The notes under the pieces are model-generated. The model had not been told where the DNA came from and did no database searches. It saw only the letters and a program-made list of their open reading frames with translations. The position numbers were made by a program, and so were the translations under genes. A stretch of DNA of 64,000 nucleotides from Corynebacterium simulans (GTDB lineage Bacteria > Actinomycetota > Actinomycetes > Mycobacteriales > Mycobacteriaceae). Positions within the stretch are counted from its first letter, which is position 1; every line of letters starts with the position of its first letter. This document shows positions 1 to 10,742 of the stretch, one piece after another. The DNA lies in contig NZ_CP014634.1 in NCBI RefSeq assembly GCF_001586215.1, forward strand, positions 124,001 through 188,000, written 5' to 3'.

Positions 1-110
1 CCGATTACTGTGTCAACACCCAAAATCTCTGCGAGTTGATGCGCAACGTCGTCGGCATTTTCGCTAAAGCCCACGCGGACGGTCTTGCTTGTTCCTGGGA
101 CTAAATCCAT
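1..110 (-). CDS. Partial gene, N-terminus only, product unknown
   Basis: Only the first 36 codons are in the window, starting with ATG at 110. The start overlaps the stop codon of the upstream EcfT-like gene by about 10 bases, so the two are very likely translationally coupled. The visible residues (beginning MDLVPGTSKTVRVGF) contain no Walker motif or membrane segment. An ECF operon needs an ATPase and none is seen elsewhere here, so this could be the start of that ATPase with an unusual leader, but the visible part does not show it. Function is left open. Confidence 0.55.
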   Translation of the reverse strand, partial: MDLVPGTSKTVRVGFSENADDVAHQLAEILGVDTVI

Positions 111-784
111 AGCAATACTCCAAGAACGCTGATGATGGGCAGTGCCCACCGTACGATGCGCTGAACCAGGCTGTCTGGAACGGGGACCAAAACTGTGCGT
201 CGGCCTGGTCTGTCGAATCCGATCGCGGCTAAGGCCTGGCCCCGTTGCGCGCCCTGGGTGAGCAGGCGTGCGATGACCGGGATGATGACACGGGAGGCAA
301 CGTTGCGAAAGGAAACCTTCACGCCGCTGAGGCGGTTAGCGTCGCGTACCGCGGCGATGGCGCGCGCACCCTCGGGCAGGGATTGAAGGGAGGCACCCAC
401 CACGTAGGCGGCTTTGTGGCCGAGGCGAGAGGTTTGGAGCCACTTGGCGACGTCGCTGACCTTAACCATGGCGGCAGCCGCCACGATACAGCCCATCAAG
501 GCGGCGAAACGTAGGGAAAGTTGGCCTGAAAGAAGCAGGCCATCACTGGTGAGTAATGGGAATATACGGGCAGTGCCGTAGGGCGCGTGAATGAGCACCA
601 TCGATGCCGCGGCGGGAAGTGCAAGCACCGTGGTGGTAGCGACCACCGCTATTGAGCGTGATGCGATGGTGCCAAATATGAGCCACATGATGAACACAGC
701 CGCATTGAGTAGGGGTGAGTTGACGGCCACGATGAGAAACCAGGTGGAGGCTGCGGCGCTAAAAACAGTGGCTGGGTGCATCAT
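101..784 (-). CDS. ECF transporter transmembrane (T) component, EcfT/CbiQ family
   Basis: Predicted 227-residue integral membrane protein. It should link a substrate-binding S component to the ATPases of an energy-coupling-factor importer. The N-terminal half is a series of hydrophobic helices. The C-terminal half holds the two small-residue/arginine coupling motifs expected in EcfT proteins (around EGARAIAAVRDANR and GAQRGQALAAIGFD). ATG at 784 is chosen because it overlaps the upstream stop by one base (TAATG); the frame extends further 5' but that would overlap the S component by nearly 60 bases. It is the second gene of an S-T-(next gene) operon. The family call is good; the substrate is not known. 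Confidence 0.8.
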   Translation of the reverse strand: MMHPATVFSAAASTWFLIVAVNSPLLNAAVFIMWLIFGTIASRSIAVVATTTVLALPAAASMVLIHAPYGTARIFPLLTSDGLLLSGQLSLRFAALMGCIVAAAAMVKVSDVAKWLQTSRLGHKAAYVVGASLQSLPEGARAIAAVRDANRLSGVKVSFRNVASRVIIPVIARLLTQGAQRGQALAAIGFDRPGRRTVLVPVPDSLVQRIVRWALPIISVLGVLLWI

Positions 785-1530
785 TAACGCGGGCGCAGGC
801 TTTCGAGGGTGCGCTTCGGCAGTGCCTTGATTGCTGCCCACACGATGAGGAAGACGATGGCCTTATCGAGCGGATCGGAAATGAAGGACTGCAGGGTCAC
901 CGAAGCGATAAGCGAGTTTCCGAGCTCGCGGAAGAGCGAGACCACGGCGCCTGTTCCCAGGCCAGCGGTGCCGCCGTAAACGAATGCTGCGACGGGCGCG
1001 GCCAGCATGCCGGAAATGATTCCGATGATGGCGCCGGAAAGGATGACGGCCCACCACTTTTTGAAGGCGCCCTTGTTGATCGCCCAACCCGCAAGGAAAC
1101 CTGTCGCAGCCGATACAGCCGCAAATGGCAGGGCTGCCGGGTTGAGAAGACCCCACACCACGGAGGATAAAGTACCCGTAGCCAGGCCAGCGATAGGGCC
1201 GGCAATGGCGGCGACGAGGATGGTACCCACGGAGTCGATGTAGAGCGGTACACCAATGGAACCGATGATCTCGCCGACGACGATGTTGAGGACCAACGCG
1301 ACAGGGATGATTGCGATGGTTCGGGCGGGAAGCGCTGGCAGCGCGCCTGCAAGCAGTAAGGCGGCACCGAGCAAGTAGCCGACCAAGGTGATGAGTGCTT
1401 CAGTGGAGCCCGCGACGGACTCCCAGGAAGTCGGACGAACCAAAACGAGATAGATCCAGGTGGCTACGACGATGAGCGCACCGGCGATTACCAGGCCTTT
1501 GCGGGCTGGCGATAAAGAGATCTGTGACAT
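784..1530 (-). CDS. ECF transporter S component (substrate-specific membrane protein)
   Basis: A 248-residue, very hydrophobic protein with about six membrane segments. Small-residue-rich helices such as IAGPIAGLATGTLSSVVWG are typical of ECF S components, which bind the substrate and are shared with EcfT plus ATPases. ATG at 1530 is preferred over a TTG 45 bases upstream because it has a GAAAG-type ribosome site and removes a non-hydrophobic leader. It lies directly downstream of a nucleoside hydrolase gene and upstream of EcfT. The neighbour suggests import of a nucleoside or nucleobase, but that is inferred from context only. Confidence 0.75.
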   Translation of the reverse strand: MSQISLSPARKGLVIAGALIVVATWIYLVLVRPTSWESVAGSTEALITLVGYLLGAALLLAGALPALPARTIAIIPVALVLNIVVGEIIGSIGVPLYIDSVGTILVAAIAGPIAGLATGTLSSVVWGLLNPAALPFAAVSAATGFLAGWAINKGAFKKWWAVILSGAIIGIISGMLAAPVAAFVYGGTAGLGTGAVVSLFRELGNSLIASVTLQSFISDPLDKAIVFLIVWAAIKALPKRTLESLRPR

Positions 1531-1621
1531 GAAACTTTCACTTTGGGAAGTAGTAGATGTACAAAGTGTTGGCAAAATTCTGCCCTATGTCACCTCGGGC
1601 AGCCCATCAATAATAAGCGCA

Positions 1622-2560
1622 CTAAACGCGACGAGCCAAAATCCCGGCCGCACGGGTGAGCTCTGCGTGCGCGCCTACGATATCTACGGCGGTCACCATG
1701 TGTGCGTTGGCCGGCGCATCCCAATGTCCCCGTAGGTCCGCCACGGATGTTCCGCGCAGCAACTGCGACTCAGCCTCCACATCCACGGTGGTGTTGTGCT
1801 TAAGGAAGTCCACCTTGCCAAGCGCGATCATGCAGGTGAGCAAGTCATGGATTTGAGCTTGGTAGCCCTCCCCTTGCTCTTGATGGAACTCGAAATAGAA
1901 GCGCAGGATCTCTGGAAGGTGGTGGGCCACCGGATGCTCGCCAAGCTCCGCGATGAGTCGCTCCAAGCGCGGCGGCGCAATGAGAAACTGCTCGGTCACT
2001 TCCAGTGAGCACAGCGTCGCTTGGCTGTTGCTTTCGCGCAAGTCGGCAAAGGCCTGCTTTGCGGCATGCGGGTCTACCCAGAAGTTCCACTCCGCTGTGG
2101 GCGTGGTGTTGCCGCGGTAGTTCACTGCGCCGCCCATCACTGTCATCTGGCTGAACTTGCTCACCCCGGCTAGCGCTGCATTGGTGAGCGGACCGGTGAC
2201 GATGAGCTGCGCGCCCTGTTCAGCTGCGTTGTTCCACAGGTCCCGCCAGTTGTAATCGGAGTTCCAGTCCGGGGCCGTGACATAGCCCAGGCCAGCTGGG
2301 CCATGGGTTTCCGGGGTCGTTACCAGTGGAACCTCCAAGGGAGCTGGGTGGCCGGGTGCCACGGGGATCTCCCCTAGCCCGCATGCGCTGAGAATGAACG
2401 CCGCGTTGCGAGCAGTGGTGTCGACGTCGATGTTGCCGGCCGTCGTGGTGACACCAACGAGTTCAATCTCGCCGGCGTGGTGAAGCGCCGCGAGATAGAT
2501 AAGGGCAAGGGCGTCATCAATTCCGGGATCGCAGTCAAGCAGGATGCGGGGCGTAGTCAT
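1622..2560 (-). CDS. Inosine/uridine-preferring nucleoside hydrolase family protein
   Basis: A 312-residue hydrolase that splits the N-glycosidic bond of ribonucleosides to give ribose and free base. The family calcium-binding signature DCDPGIDDA is at residues 9-17 (Asp9, Asp11, Asp15, Asp16). The EWNFWVDPHAA segment (about 157-167) and the IHDLLT segment with His238 match the ribose-binding and catalytic parts. Length is normal for the family. The ribosome site AGGAG lies inside the stop region of the ABC-ATPase remnant upstream. It is followed by ECF transporter genes, suggesting a nucleoside salvage unit. Purine or pyrimidine preference cannot be read from the sequence. Confidence 0.9.
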   Translation of the reverse strand: MTTPRILLDCDPGIDDALALIYLAALHHAGEIELVGVTTTAGNIDVDTTARNAAFILSACGLGEIPVAPGHPAPLEVPLVTTPETHGPAGLGYVTAPDWNSDYNWRDLWNNAAEQGAQLIVTGPLTNAALAGVSKFSQMTVMGGAVNYRGNTTPTAEWNFWVDPHAAKQAFADLRESNSQATLCSLEVTEQFLIAPPRLERLIAELGEHPVAHHLPEILRFYFEFHQEQGEGYQAQIHDLLTCMIALGKVDFLKHNTTVDVEAESQLLRGTSVADLRGHWDAPANAHMVTAVDIVGAHAELTRAAGILARRV

Positions 2561-2573
2561 CGGCTAAAGGCTC

Positions 2574-2704
2574 CTAAAAGACGAGGGTATCGAGGAATTT
2601 CTGGGCGCGCTCCGTCTGCGGGTTGTCAAAGAACGCATTGGGCTCGCCGGTCTCTACGATACGTCCTGCGTCCATGATCACAATCTGGTCCGACACTGCA
2701 ATGT
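2574..2704 (-). pseudogene. C-terminal remnant of a polar amino-acid ABC transporter ATPase (GlnQ-like)
   Basis: About 43 codons end at TAG 2576..2574 and read AVSDQIVIMDAGRIVETGEP followed by NAFFDNPQTERAQKFLDTLVF. This is the usual last part of GlnQ/HisP-type ATPases (SD.V..MD.G.IVE.G.P...F.NPQ.ER...FL). The frame has a stop a few codons upstream, and the rest of the ATPase (Walker A, signature, Walker B) is absent because the ABC-F gene ends there. I read it as a deletion scar, not a small gene. Confidence 0.8.
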
Positions 2705-4336
2705 TTAGGCCAGCTCAACGATCTCTAAGTATTCGTCGTTCCATAGATCCTCATCGCCATCAGGCATGATGATGACGCGCTCGGGCTTGAGTGCTTTCAC
2801 TGCTCCCGGATCGTGGGTGACCAATACGACTGCTCCAGTGTAGGAGCCCAGAGCGTCGAGGACCTGCTCACGCGATTGCGGGTCGAGGTTGTTGGTCGGC
2901 TCATCGAGGAGCAGTACGTTTGCGCGCGAGGAAACGAGAGCGGCAATGGAAAGTCGGGTCTTTTCACCACCGGAGAGCGTGCCTGCCGGTTGCTCCAGCT
3001 TGTCGCCGGAGAACATAAAGGCACCGAGGAGGCCGCGGAGATCCTGTTGGCCTGCGTTCGGGCAGGCTTCAATGGTGTTCTCCCACACGGTCTTGTTCGG
3101 GTCGATGTTGTCGTGCTCCTGCGCGAAGTAGCCGATACGCAGACCATGGCCGGAAACAATGCCGCCCTCACCGTCGGTGCGTTCTACTCCCGCAAGCAGC
3201 TTCAGCAACGTGGTCTTACCAGCTCCGTTGTAACCGAGAACAACCACGCGGGAACCCTTGTCGATGGCGAGATCGACGCCGGCAAAGACTTCCAAGGAGC
3301 CGTACATCTTGGTAAGACCCTTAGCGTTCATCGGGGTCTTGCCGCACGGCGCGGGCTCAGGGAACTTAATGTGCGCGACCTTGTCGGCCACGCGCACTTC
3401 GTCCAGTTGGTTCATCATGCGGTCCGCGCGGGCAAGCATCTGCTTGGCAGCGGCCGCCTTGGTGGCCTTCGCACCGAGCTTGGCAGCCTGCTTCTGCAGG
3501 GCCGAAGCCTTCTTCTCCGCATTGGCGCGCTCACGTCGGCGGCGAGCTTCGTCGGTAGCACGCGCATCCAGGTACTTCTTGAAGCCCATGTTGTAAATGT
3601 CGGCCTCGGCGCGCACCGCATCAAGGAACCAGATCTTGTTGCACACGGCCTCAAGGAGGTCCACATCGTGGGAGATCATAATGAGACCGCCCTCGTGCTT
3701 GGACAAAAAGCTACGCAGCCAGGTGATCGAGTCAGCGTCCAGGTGGTTAGTCGGCTCGTCCAGCAGCAGGGTGGTCTGGGATTTGCCCGAGCCAGCCGAC
3801 GCTGCGAAGAGGATCTGTGCTAGCTCCACGCGGCGGCGCTGACCGCCGGAGAGAGTCTTCAACTGCTGGTCAAGGATGCGCTGCGGCAAGCCTAAGTTGT
3901 CGCAAATCTGCGCACACTCGGCGTCGGCCTCGTATCCGCCAAGAGCGTGGTACTCCTCCTCTAGACGGGAATACTTGCGGATGGCTTTGTCGCGGAACTT
4001 TTCATCCGTGGCAGTCTCCATCAGCTCCTGCTGCTTTGCCATACGGCGCTTGATCTCGTCCAAACCGCGGGCGGAGAGAACGCGCTCACGAGCGGTGATT
4101 TCGATATTGCCTTCGCGGGAGTCCTGTGGCAGGTAACCAATGGGGCCGGAACGCGTGACAGAGCCGCCATAGGGCTCGGTCTCCCCTGCCAGGATACGCA
4201 TGGTGGTCGTCTTGCCCGCACCGTTGCGTCCGACCAGCCCGATGCGGTCGCCCGGCTGCACACGCAGGTGCTGGCCAGGGGCGTCGAGAAGCGTACGTGC
4301 GCCCACGCGCACCTCGAAATCATTGGTCACAATCAC
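2705..4336 (-). CDS. ABC-F family ATPase (Ettuin-type translation factor)
   Basis: A 543-residue soluble protein with two ATP-binding cassettes and no membrane segments, so an ABC-F protein acting on ribosomes and not a transporter. The first Walker A is GRNGAGKT at 36-43, with signature LSGGQRRRVELAQ and Walker B LLLDEPTNHLD. The linker between the cassettes is lysine/alanine rich (about 255-320), as in ABC-F interdomain arms. The second cassette has GYNGAGKT, LSGGEKTRLS and LLLDEPTNNLD. The start is GTG at 4336. A TAGACT box 8 bases upstream and the lack of a ribosome site suggest a leaderless transcript. It may be a housekeeping factor or an antibiotic-protection protein; the sequence does not decide. 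Confidence 0.92.
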   Translation of the reverse strand: MIVTNDFEVRVGARTLLDAPGQHLRVQPGDRIGLVGRNGAGKTTTMRILAGETEPYGGSVTRSGPIGYLPQDSREGNIEITARERVLSARGLDEIKRRMAKQQELMETATDEKFRDKAIRKYSRLEEEYHALGGYEADAECAQICDNLGLPQRILDQQLKTLSGGQRRRVELAQILFAASAGSGKSQTTLLLDEPTNHLDADSITWLRSFLSKHEGGLIMISHDVDLLEAVCNKIWFLDAVRAEADIYNMGFKKYLDARATDEARRRRERANAEKKASALQKQAAKLGAKATKAAAAKQMLARADRMMNQLDEVRVADKVAHIKFPEPAPCGKTPMNAKGLTKMYGSLEVFAGVDLAIDKGSRVVVLGYNGAGKTTLLKLLAGVERTDGEGGIVSGHGLRIGYFAQEHDNIDPNKTVWENTIEACPNAGQQDLRGLLGAFMFSGDKLEQPAGTLSGGEKTRLSIAALVSSRANVLLLDEPTNNLDPQSREQVLDALGSYTGAVVLVTHDPGAVKALKPERVIIMPDGDEDLWNDEYLEIVELA

Positions 4337-4344
4337 GAGGAATC

Positions 4345-4350
4345 AGTCTA
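4345..4350 (-). promoter_or_regulatory. Candidate -10 box of the ABC-F gene (leaderless)
   Basis: On the minus strand TAGACT lies 8 bases before the GTG at 4336, the spacing expected if transcription starts at the start codon. No clear -35 box is seen. Confidence 0.4.
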
Positions 4351-4396
4351 TCAACCGGCGCTAACAGGTCATAGCTGAGCCAAAACCAGAAAACAA

Positions 4397-4432
4397 GATA
4401 AGTCCCGCGGCCATTCGGCAGCGGGACTTATC
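4397..4432 (-). terminator. Rho-independent terminator of the suf operon
   Basis: Perfect 12-bp inverted repeat GATAAGTCCCGC / GCGGGACTTATC with a 12-base loop. On the minus strand it is followed by TTGTTTT. It lies 27 bases past the sufT stop codon and separates the suf operon from the ABC-F gene. Confidence 0.85.
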
Positions 4433-4458
4433 AAGATGTGGAAGCTTAAATTGCTTGC

Positions 4459-4866
4459 CTAGACTGCGAAGCCTAGGGCCTGCAGCATTTCGCGGCCTTC
4501 CTCGGTGATCATGTTCGGACCCCATGGCGGCATCCAAACCCAGTTGATCTGGACGGCGTCAGCAAGCTTATTGCCCACCACTGCGTCTTCAACCTGCTCG
4601 CCGATGACATCGGTCAGCGGGCATGCCGGCGAGGTCAGCGTCATGTTGATCTTGGCGGTCTCCTTGCCGTCGACGTCCTCGAGCCAGACGTCATAAACCA
4701 AACCCAAGTCCACGACGTTGATGCCCAGCTCTGGGTCAATCACGTCACGCATGTACTCGGTGATGTCGTAGGCCTTGGCAATCTGCTCCTCGGTCTGCGG
4801 TGGGCGCTCGCCGCTGCCGGAAAAGTTGGCGTTGGAATCCTGATATGGATCTACTGGTTCAGACAT
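4459..4866 (-). CDS. sufT: Metal-sulfur cluster assembly factor, SufT/MIP18 (DUF59) family
   Basis: A 135-residue cytosolic protein, last gene of the suf operon. It belongs to the DUF59/PaaD/MIP18 group that helps mature Fe-S proteins. Family hallmarks are the DPELGINVVDLGLVYD segment (about 43-58) and the cysteine in LTSPACPLTD (about 77-86). It abuts sufU directly: the sufU stop ends at 4867 and the ATG is at 4866. The acidic, low-complexity N-terminus (about 1-27) is typical of actinobacterial copies. Its exact place in cluster transfer is not settled for the family. Confidence 0.9.
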   Translation of the reverse strand: MSEPVDPYQDSNANFSGSGERPPQTEEQIAKAYDITEYMRDVIDPELGINVVDLGLVYDVWLEDVDGKETAKINMTLTSPACPLTDVIGEQVEDAVVGNKLADAVQINWVWMPPWGPNMITEEGREMLQALGFAV

Positions 4867-5315
4867 TTATTTCTCCAGTTCATTGAGTGCTTCCATGGAT
4901 GCGGCCTGAAAGGCCTTCCATCCGAGCAAAGCGCATTTGACGCGGGCGGGGAACTTGGCGACGCCGCCGAAAGCAACACCGTCTCCAATGATCTCATCGT
5001 CGCCCTCGATTTCTCCGCGGGAGGTGACCATCTTTTCGAACTCGTCGAGCTTCGCGCGCGCTTCATCCAAGGACTTGCCCACGATCTCCTCCGCCATGAC
5101 GGAGGTGGAGGCCTGCGAGATGGAGCAGCCTTCGGCATCGTAGGAAACATCCTTTACGGTCTTGCCGTCCTCCGAAAGCTTCACGCGCAAGGTGATCTCG
5201 TCACCGCAGGATGGGTTGACGTGGTGAACCTCGGCCTGTCCTTCACGCAAGCCCGCGAATTTCGGGTTCTTATAGTGGTCCAGGATGACGTCCTGATACA
5301 TCGAATCTAGATTCA

Positions 5316-5316
<1 letters not shown>
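4867..5316 (-). CDS. sufU: SufU, Fe-S scaffold / zinc-dependent sulfur acceptor
   Basis: A 149-residue IscU/NifU-fold protein that accepts sulfur from SufS. The three conserved cysteines are Cys37 (with Asp39 in SCGDE), Cys64 (AEGCSIS) and Cys128 (RVKCALLGW). The roughly 20-residue insert before the last cysteine marks it as SufU and not IscU. The ATG overlaps the sufS stop by one base (TAATG), so translation is coupled. In Gram-positive bacteria SufU with bound zinc activates SufS; that role is inherited from the family. Confidence 0.95.
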
Positions 5317-7327
<2,011 letters not shown>

Positions 7328-7356
7328 TGAGTTAGACCTGCTTTCGGGGATTGTTT

Positions 7357-8538
7357 CTAAGCGTTGATTTTTTCGAGCTCGTCAATGACGCGGGTTTCTA
7401 GATCCTCGCGCAAGGACTCAACTGGAATGCGGGAGATGACCTCGGAGAAGAAGCCGCGGATGATGAGGCGGCGTGCCTCTGCAGCCGGGATACCGCGCGA
7501 CATCAGGTAGAACAGCTCGAGGTCGTCGAAGCGGCCAACGGTTGCGGCATGGCCAGCACCCACGATTTCGCCGGTCTGAATCTCTAGGTTCGGGATCGCA
7601 TCGGCGCGCGCACCCTCAGTCAGGATGAGGTTGTTGTTGGTCTCATAGGTATCGGTGTTGTTGGCATCCTTGCGGATCAGTACGTCGCCAACCCAGCAGG
7701 TGCGGGCCTCGACACGGCCAGACTCGGCGGAACCGTCAGCGTGGGTTTCACCCTGCAGCGCACCCTTGTAGAACACGCGGGAGCGGCAGTTCGGTACTGA
7801 ATGGTCAACGAGCAGGCGGTTCTCGAAGTACTGGCCTGCATCGGCGAAGTAGACGCCGAGCATCTCTGCGTCGCCGCCTGGAGCGGTAAAGGCTACGCGT
7901 GGAACGATTCGCACGATTTCGCCGCCGAAGATGGCGGTGTTGTGGCGCAGAACAGAATCTCGACCCATGGAGGCTACCTGGTGGCCCAGGTGTACCGCGT
8001 TGTCTTCCCAGTCAGCGTCGACAACAACGGTGACGTTGGCGCCGTCGCCGACGATGAACTCAACGTTGTCAGCGTGGGTGCCGGAACCGACGTACTTGAG
8101 CACGACGGTGGCCTCTGCGTGGTGGCCTACCTGGATGGAGGTTGCCCCGAAGGAGGTCACGCCCTCACCCGCGCCAGTGATGGTGATTTCCACTGGCTTA
8201 TCCAGCTGAGCCTCAGCATCGATGGTGACCAACTGCGCCTCTGGCATGGAAGACCATGCCTGGGCTGCAACGCGGTCTGCAGGCGCACCTGCCTTGCCCA
8301 GACGGGAATCGTCGGCAGCGACAGTCTCGGAGCTAACGCCTTCCGGTGCGCTGACTGCAATCTTCTGCGCTACCGCCGGAGCGAACTCGCCGTTGTGCAA
8401 GCCACGCAGGTTACGCAGGGCGATAAAACGCCAAACCTCGTCGCGACCGTGTGGTACTGGGAAGTCCTCCACATTGAAAGACGTGAACTGATCGCCCTTG
8501 GTGACGTCAGCCGGATTGAATTCGTTAGATGCGACCAC
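7357..8538 (-). CDS. sufD: SufD, Fe-S scaffold subunit
   Basis: A 393-residue right-handed beta-helix protein that pairs with SufB and SufC. The C-terminal core has the family segment [20 protein letters not shown], nearly the same as in SufB. The start is GTG at 8538, directly next to the sufB stop (TAA then GTG), so translation is probably coupled. The N-terminal region (about 1-110) is variable, as in other actinobacterial SufD proteins. Confidence 0.95.
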   Translation of the reverse strand: MVASNEFNPADVTKGDQFTSFNVEDFPVPHGRDEVWRFIALRNLRGLHNGEFAPAVAQKIAVSAPEGVSSETVAADDSRLGKAGAPADRVAAQAWSSMPEAQLVTIDAEAQLDKPVEITITGAGEGVTSFGATSIQVGHHAEATVVLKYVGSGTHADNVEFIVGDGANVTVVVDADWEDNAVHLGHQVASMGRDSVLRHNTAIFGGEIVRIVPRVAFTAPGGDAEMLGVYFADAGQYFENRLLVDHSVPNCRSRVFYKGALQGETHADGSAESGRVEARTCWVGDVLIRKDANNTDTYETNNNLILTEGARADAIPNLEIQTGEIVGAGHAATVGRFDDLELFYLMSRGIPAAEARRLIIRGFFSEVISRIPVESLREDLETRVIDELEKINA

Positions 8539-9984
8539 TTAGCCCACCGATCCTTCCATCTGCAGTTCAATAAGGCGGTTGAGCTCGAGGGCGTACTCCA
8601 TCGGGAGCTCCTTTGCGATTGGCTCCACGAAGCCGCGCACGATCATCGCCATTGCCTCTTCTTCCGCGATGCCGCGGGACATGAGGTAGAACAGCTGCTC
8701 TTCGGAAACCTGGGACACCGTTGCCTCGTGGCCCAAGGTCACGTGGTCATTACGGATGTCGTTGTACGGGTATGTATCGGAACGCGAATTGTTGTCCACG
8801 AGCAATGCGTCGCACTCGACGTTCGCGGTCGAGTTGGAGGCGTTCGCGTTGACCTGCACCAGGCCGCGGTAAGCCGCGCGGCCACCGTTGCGGGCGACGG
8901 ACTTGGACACGATGTTGGAGGACGTATGCGGGGCCATGTGCAGCATCTTGGAACCGGTGTCCTGAACCTGATCCTCGCCAGCGAAGGCCAGAGAGAGAAC
9001 TTCGCCCTTGGCATGCTCGCCGGTCAGCCAACAAGACGGGTACTTCATGGTGACCTTGGAACCGATGTTGCCATCGACCCATTCCATGGTGCCGCCCTCT
9101 TCCACCTTTGCGCGCTGGGTAACCAGGTTGTAAACGTTGGTGGACCAGTTCTGGATCGTGGTGTAGCGGCAACGGCCGCCCTTCTTCACGACGATCTCGA
9201 TAACGCCGGTGTGCAAAGAATCGGAGTTGTAGATAGGAGCGGTACAACCCTCGATGTAGTGAACATAAGCGTCTTCCTCAACGACGATGAGGGTGCGCTC
9301 GAACTGGCCCATGTTCTCGGTGTTGATGCGGAAGTATGCCTGCAACGGAATATCCACGTGCACGCCCTTTGGAACATAGACAAAGGAGCCGCCGGACCAG
9401 CAGGCATTGTTCAGCGCGGAGAATTTATTATCGCCAGCCGGGATGACGGTGCCGAAGTACTCCTGGAGAATTTCCGGGTACTCGCGCACTGCGGTATCGG
9501 TATCGACAAAGATAACGCCCTGGGCCTCAAGGTCCTCGCGAATCTTGTGGTAGACAACCTCAGACTCGTACTGCGCAGCAACGCCGGAGACCAGGCGCTT
9601 CTTCTCGGCATCCGGGATACCCAGCTTGTCGTAGGTCTCCTTGATATCAGAAGGAAGATCGTCCCAGGTCTGCGCCTGCTTCTCAGTGGAGCGGACGAAG
9701 TACTTGATGTTGTCGAAGTCGATAGCGGAAAGATCCGGGCCCCACGTTGGAACCGGCTTCTTGTTAAAAATGCGCAGTGCCTTCAGACGGGATTCCAGCA
9801 TCCACTCCGGCTCGTTCTTCTTCTCAGAGATATCGCGGACGACGTCCTCGCTGAGTCCTCGGTGAGCCGCCTGGCCCGCTTCGTCGGAATCGTGCCAGCC
9901 GTACTCATAGCCACCGATGGAAGAGATGATCTCGTCATCACTCATCTTGGTCTCGAGGCCTGGCGCCGGTTGTGCCTGAGTCAT
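8539..9984 (-). CDS. sufB: SufB, Fe-S scaffold subunit
   Basis: A 481-residue core scaffold on which Fe-S clusters are assembled with SufC and SufD. It has the conserved [20 protein letters not shown] segment, several cysteines in the beta-helix (for example CWSGGSFVY and EGCTAPIY) and the C-terminal [12 protein letters not shown] motif. No intein interrupts it, unlike some mycobacterial SufB proteins. It has a strong AAAGGAG ribosome site and starts 16 bases after the sufR stop. Confidence 0.97.
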   Translation of the reverse strand: MTQAQPAPGLETKMSDDEIISSIGGYEYGWHDSDEAGQAAHRGLSEDVVRDISEKKNEPEWMLESRLKALRIFNKKPVPTWGPDLSAIDFDNIKYFVRSTEKQAQTWDDLPSDIKETYDKLGIPDAEKKRLVSGVAAQYESEVVYHKIREDLEAQGVIFVDTDTAVREYPEILQEYFGTVIPAGDNKFSALNNACWSGGSFVYVPKGVHVDIPLQAYFRINTENMGQFERTLIVVEEDAYVHYIEGCTAPIYNSDSLHTGVIEIVVKKGGRCRYTTIQNWSTNVYNLVTQRAKVEEGGTMEWVDGNIGSKVTMKYPSCWLTGEHAKGEVLSLAFAGEDQVQDTGSKMLHMAPHTSSNIVSKSVARNGGRAAYRGLVQVNANASNSTANVECDALLVDNNSRSDTYPYNDIRNDHVTLGHEATVSQVSEEQLFYLMSRGIAEEEAMAMIVRGFVEPIAKELPMEYALELNRLIELQMEGSVG

Positions 9985-10000
9985 AACCCGCTCCTTTCGT

Positions 10001-10699
10001 CTAATGATTTGTTTTCCGGTCTTGGCTAACCGGTGTCAAGGGGATGTTTGTCAAGGGGATGTTTGTGGTGCAGATTCCATGGCCATCTGCAATAGAAGCC
10101 AAGGGCTGCACGTGTTTACCTAACAGGGCAGAAAAGACTTCCTGTTCAGCCTCACATAGTTCCGGATGCTCTGCAGCCACATGGGCGACTGGGCAATGGT
10201 GCTGGCAAATCTGCACACCAAAGCCGGCACTGTTGACGGTCGCAGCATAGCCATGTTCGTCCAAGACAGCAGCCAACTTTTGGGCAACTTCCTCTATGGA
10301 CTCATCTTCCCCGATAAGCGGGTGCACGTCCTCAAGGAGCTTTTCAAAGCGGGCTTTTGCGAAATTGCGCACGGCCTCGGCTCCACCTGCCGCCCTTAGG
10401 GCGTTCAGGGCATCGGAAGCCAGTGCGTCGTAGGCATGCCCGAATTGTGCACGCCCGCGGTCTGTGAGGCGGAAATGCTTGGCGGGGCGGCCGCGGCCAG
10501 CCGCGAGCGACTTACGCTGGACCACCTCCGTGAGCTCTTCTTCCACCAGAATGTCTAAGTGCCGGCGGATACCGGCGGCCGAAAGACCTAGGCGCTCGCC
10601 AAGATACGAGGCCGTAACCGGCCCATCCTTAAGAAGGAGAAGCATGACCTGGCGGCGGGTATCGCCTTCAGTGGTTCTGGTCTCCTTTTCTGGGACCAT
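10001..10699 (-). CDS. sufR: SufR, Fe-S-sensing transcriptional regulator of suf
   Basis: A 232-residue regulator and first gene of the suf operon. An N-terminal winged helix-turn-helix (about 14-80) is followed by a helical part and four cysteines at 165, 169, 182 and 210, likely ligands of a [4Fe-4S] cluster. Family members repress suf when the cluster is present. The C-terminus carries a duplicated pentapeptide ([10 protein letters not shown]) made by a 15-bp tandem repeat. A perfect palindrome at 10743-10754 sits in its promoter region. Divergent to mptB. Confidence 0.93.
   Translation of the reverse strand: MVPEKETRTTEGDTRRQVMLLLLKDGPVTASYLGERLGLSAAGIRRHLDILVEEELTEVVQRKSLAAGRGRPAKHFRLTDRGRAQFGHAYDALASDALNALRAAGGAEAVRNFAKARFEKLLEDVHPLIGEDESIEEVAQKLAAVLDEHGYAATVNSAGFGVQICQHHCPVAHVAAEHPELCEAEQEVFSALLGKHVQPLASIADGHGICTTNIPLTNIPLTPVSQDRKTNH
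10035..10064 (-). repeat. 15-bp perfect tandem duplication in the sufR 3' end
   Basis: The unit GTCAAGGGGATGTTT (plus-strand reading) occurs twice back to back. It adds five codons in frame, 11 residues before the end of SufR. Confidence 0.95.
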
Positions 10700-10742
10700 C
10701 TGCTACACCTCCCGTCTTGAATGCGAACGACTATTTTTAGAC

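Noticed and set aside
9018..9984. Intein insertion in sufB, as seen in some mycobacteria
   Set aside because: The SufB reading frame is 481 residues with no extra domain, so no intein is present.
7801..10029. A 742-codon open frame on the plus strand antisense to sufB and sufD
   Set aside because: The complementary strand encodes unmistakable SufB and SufD with motifs. The antisense frame has no domain and results from high-G+C codon use.
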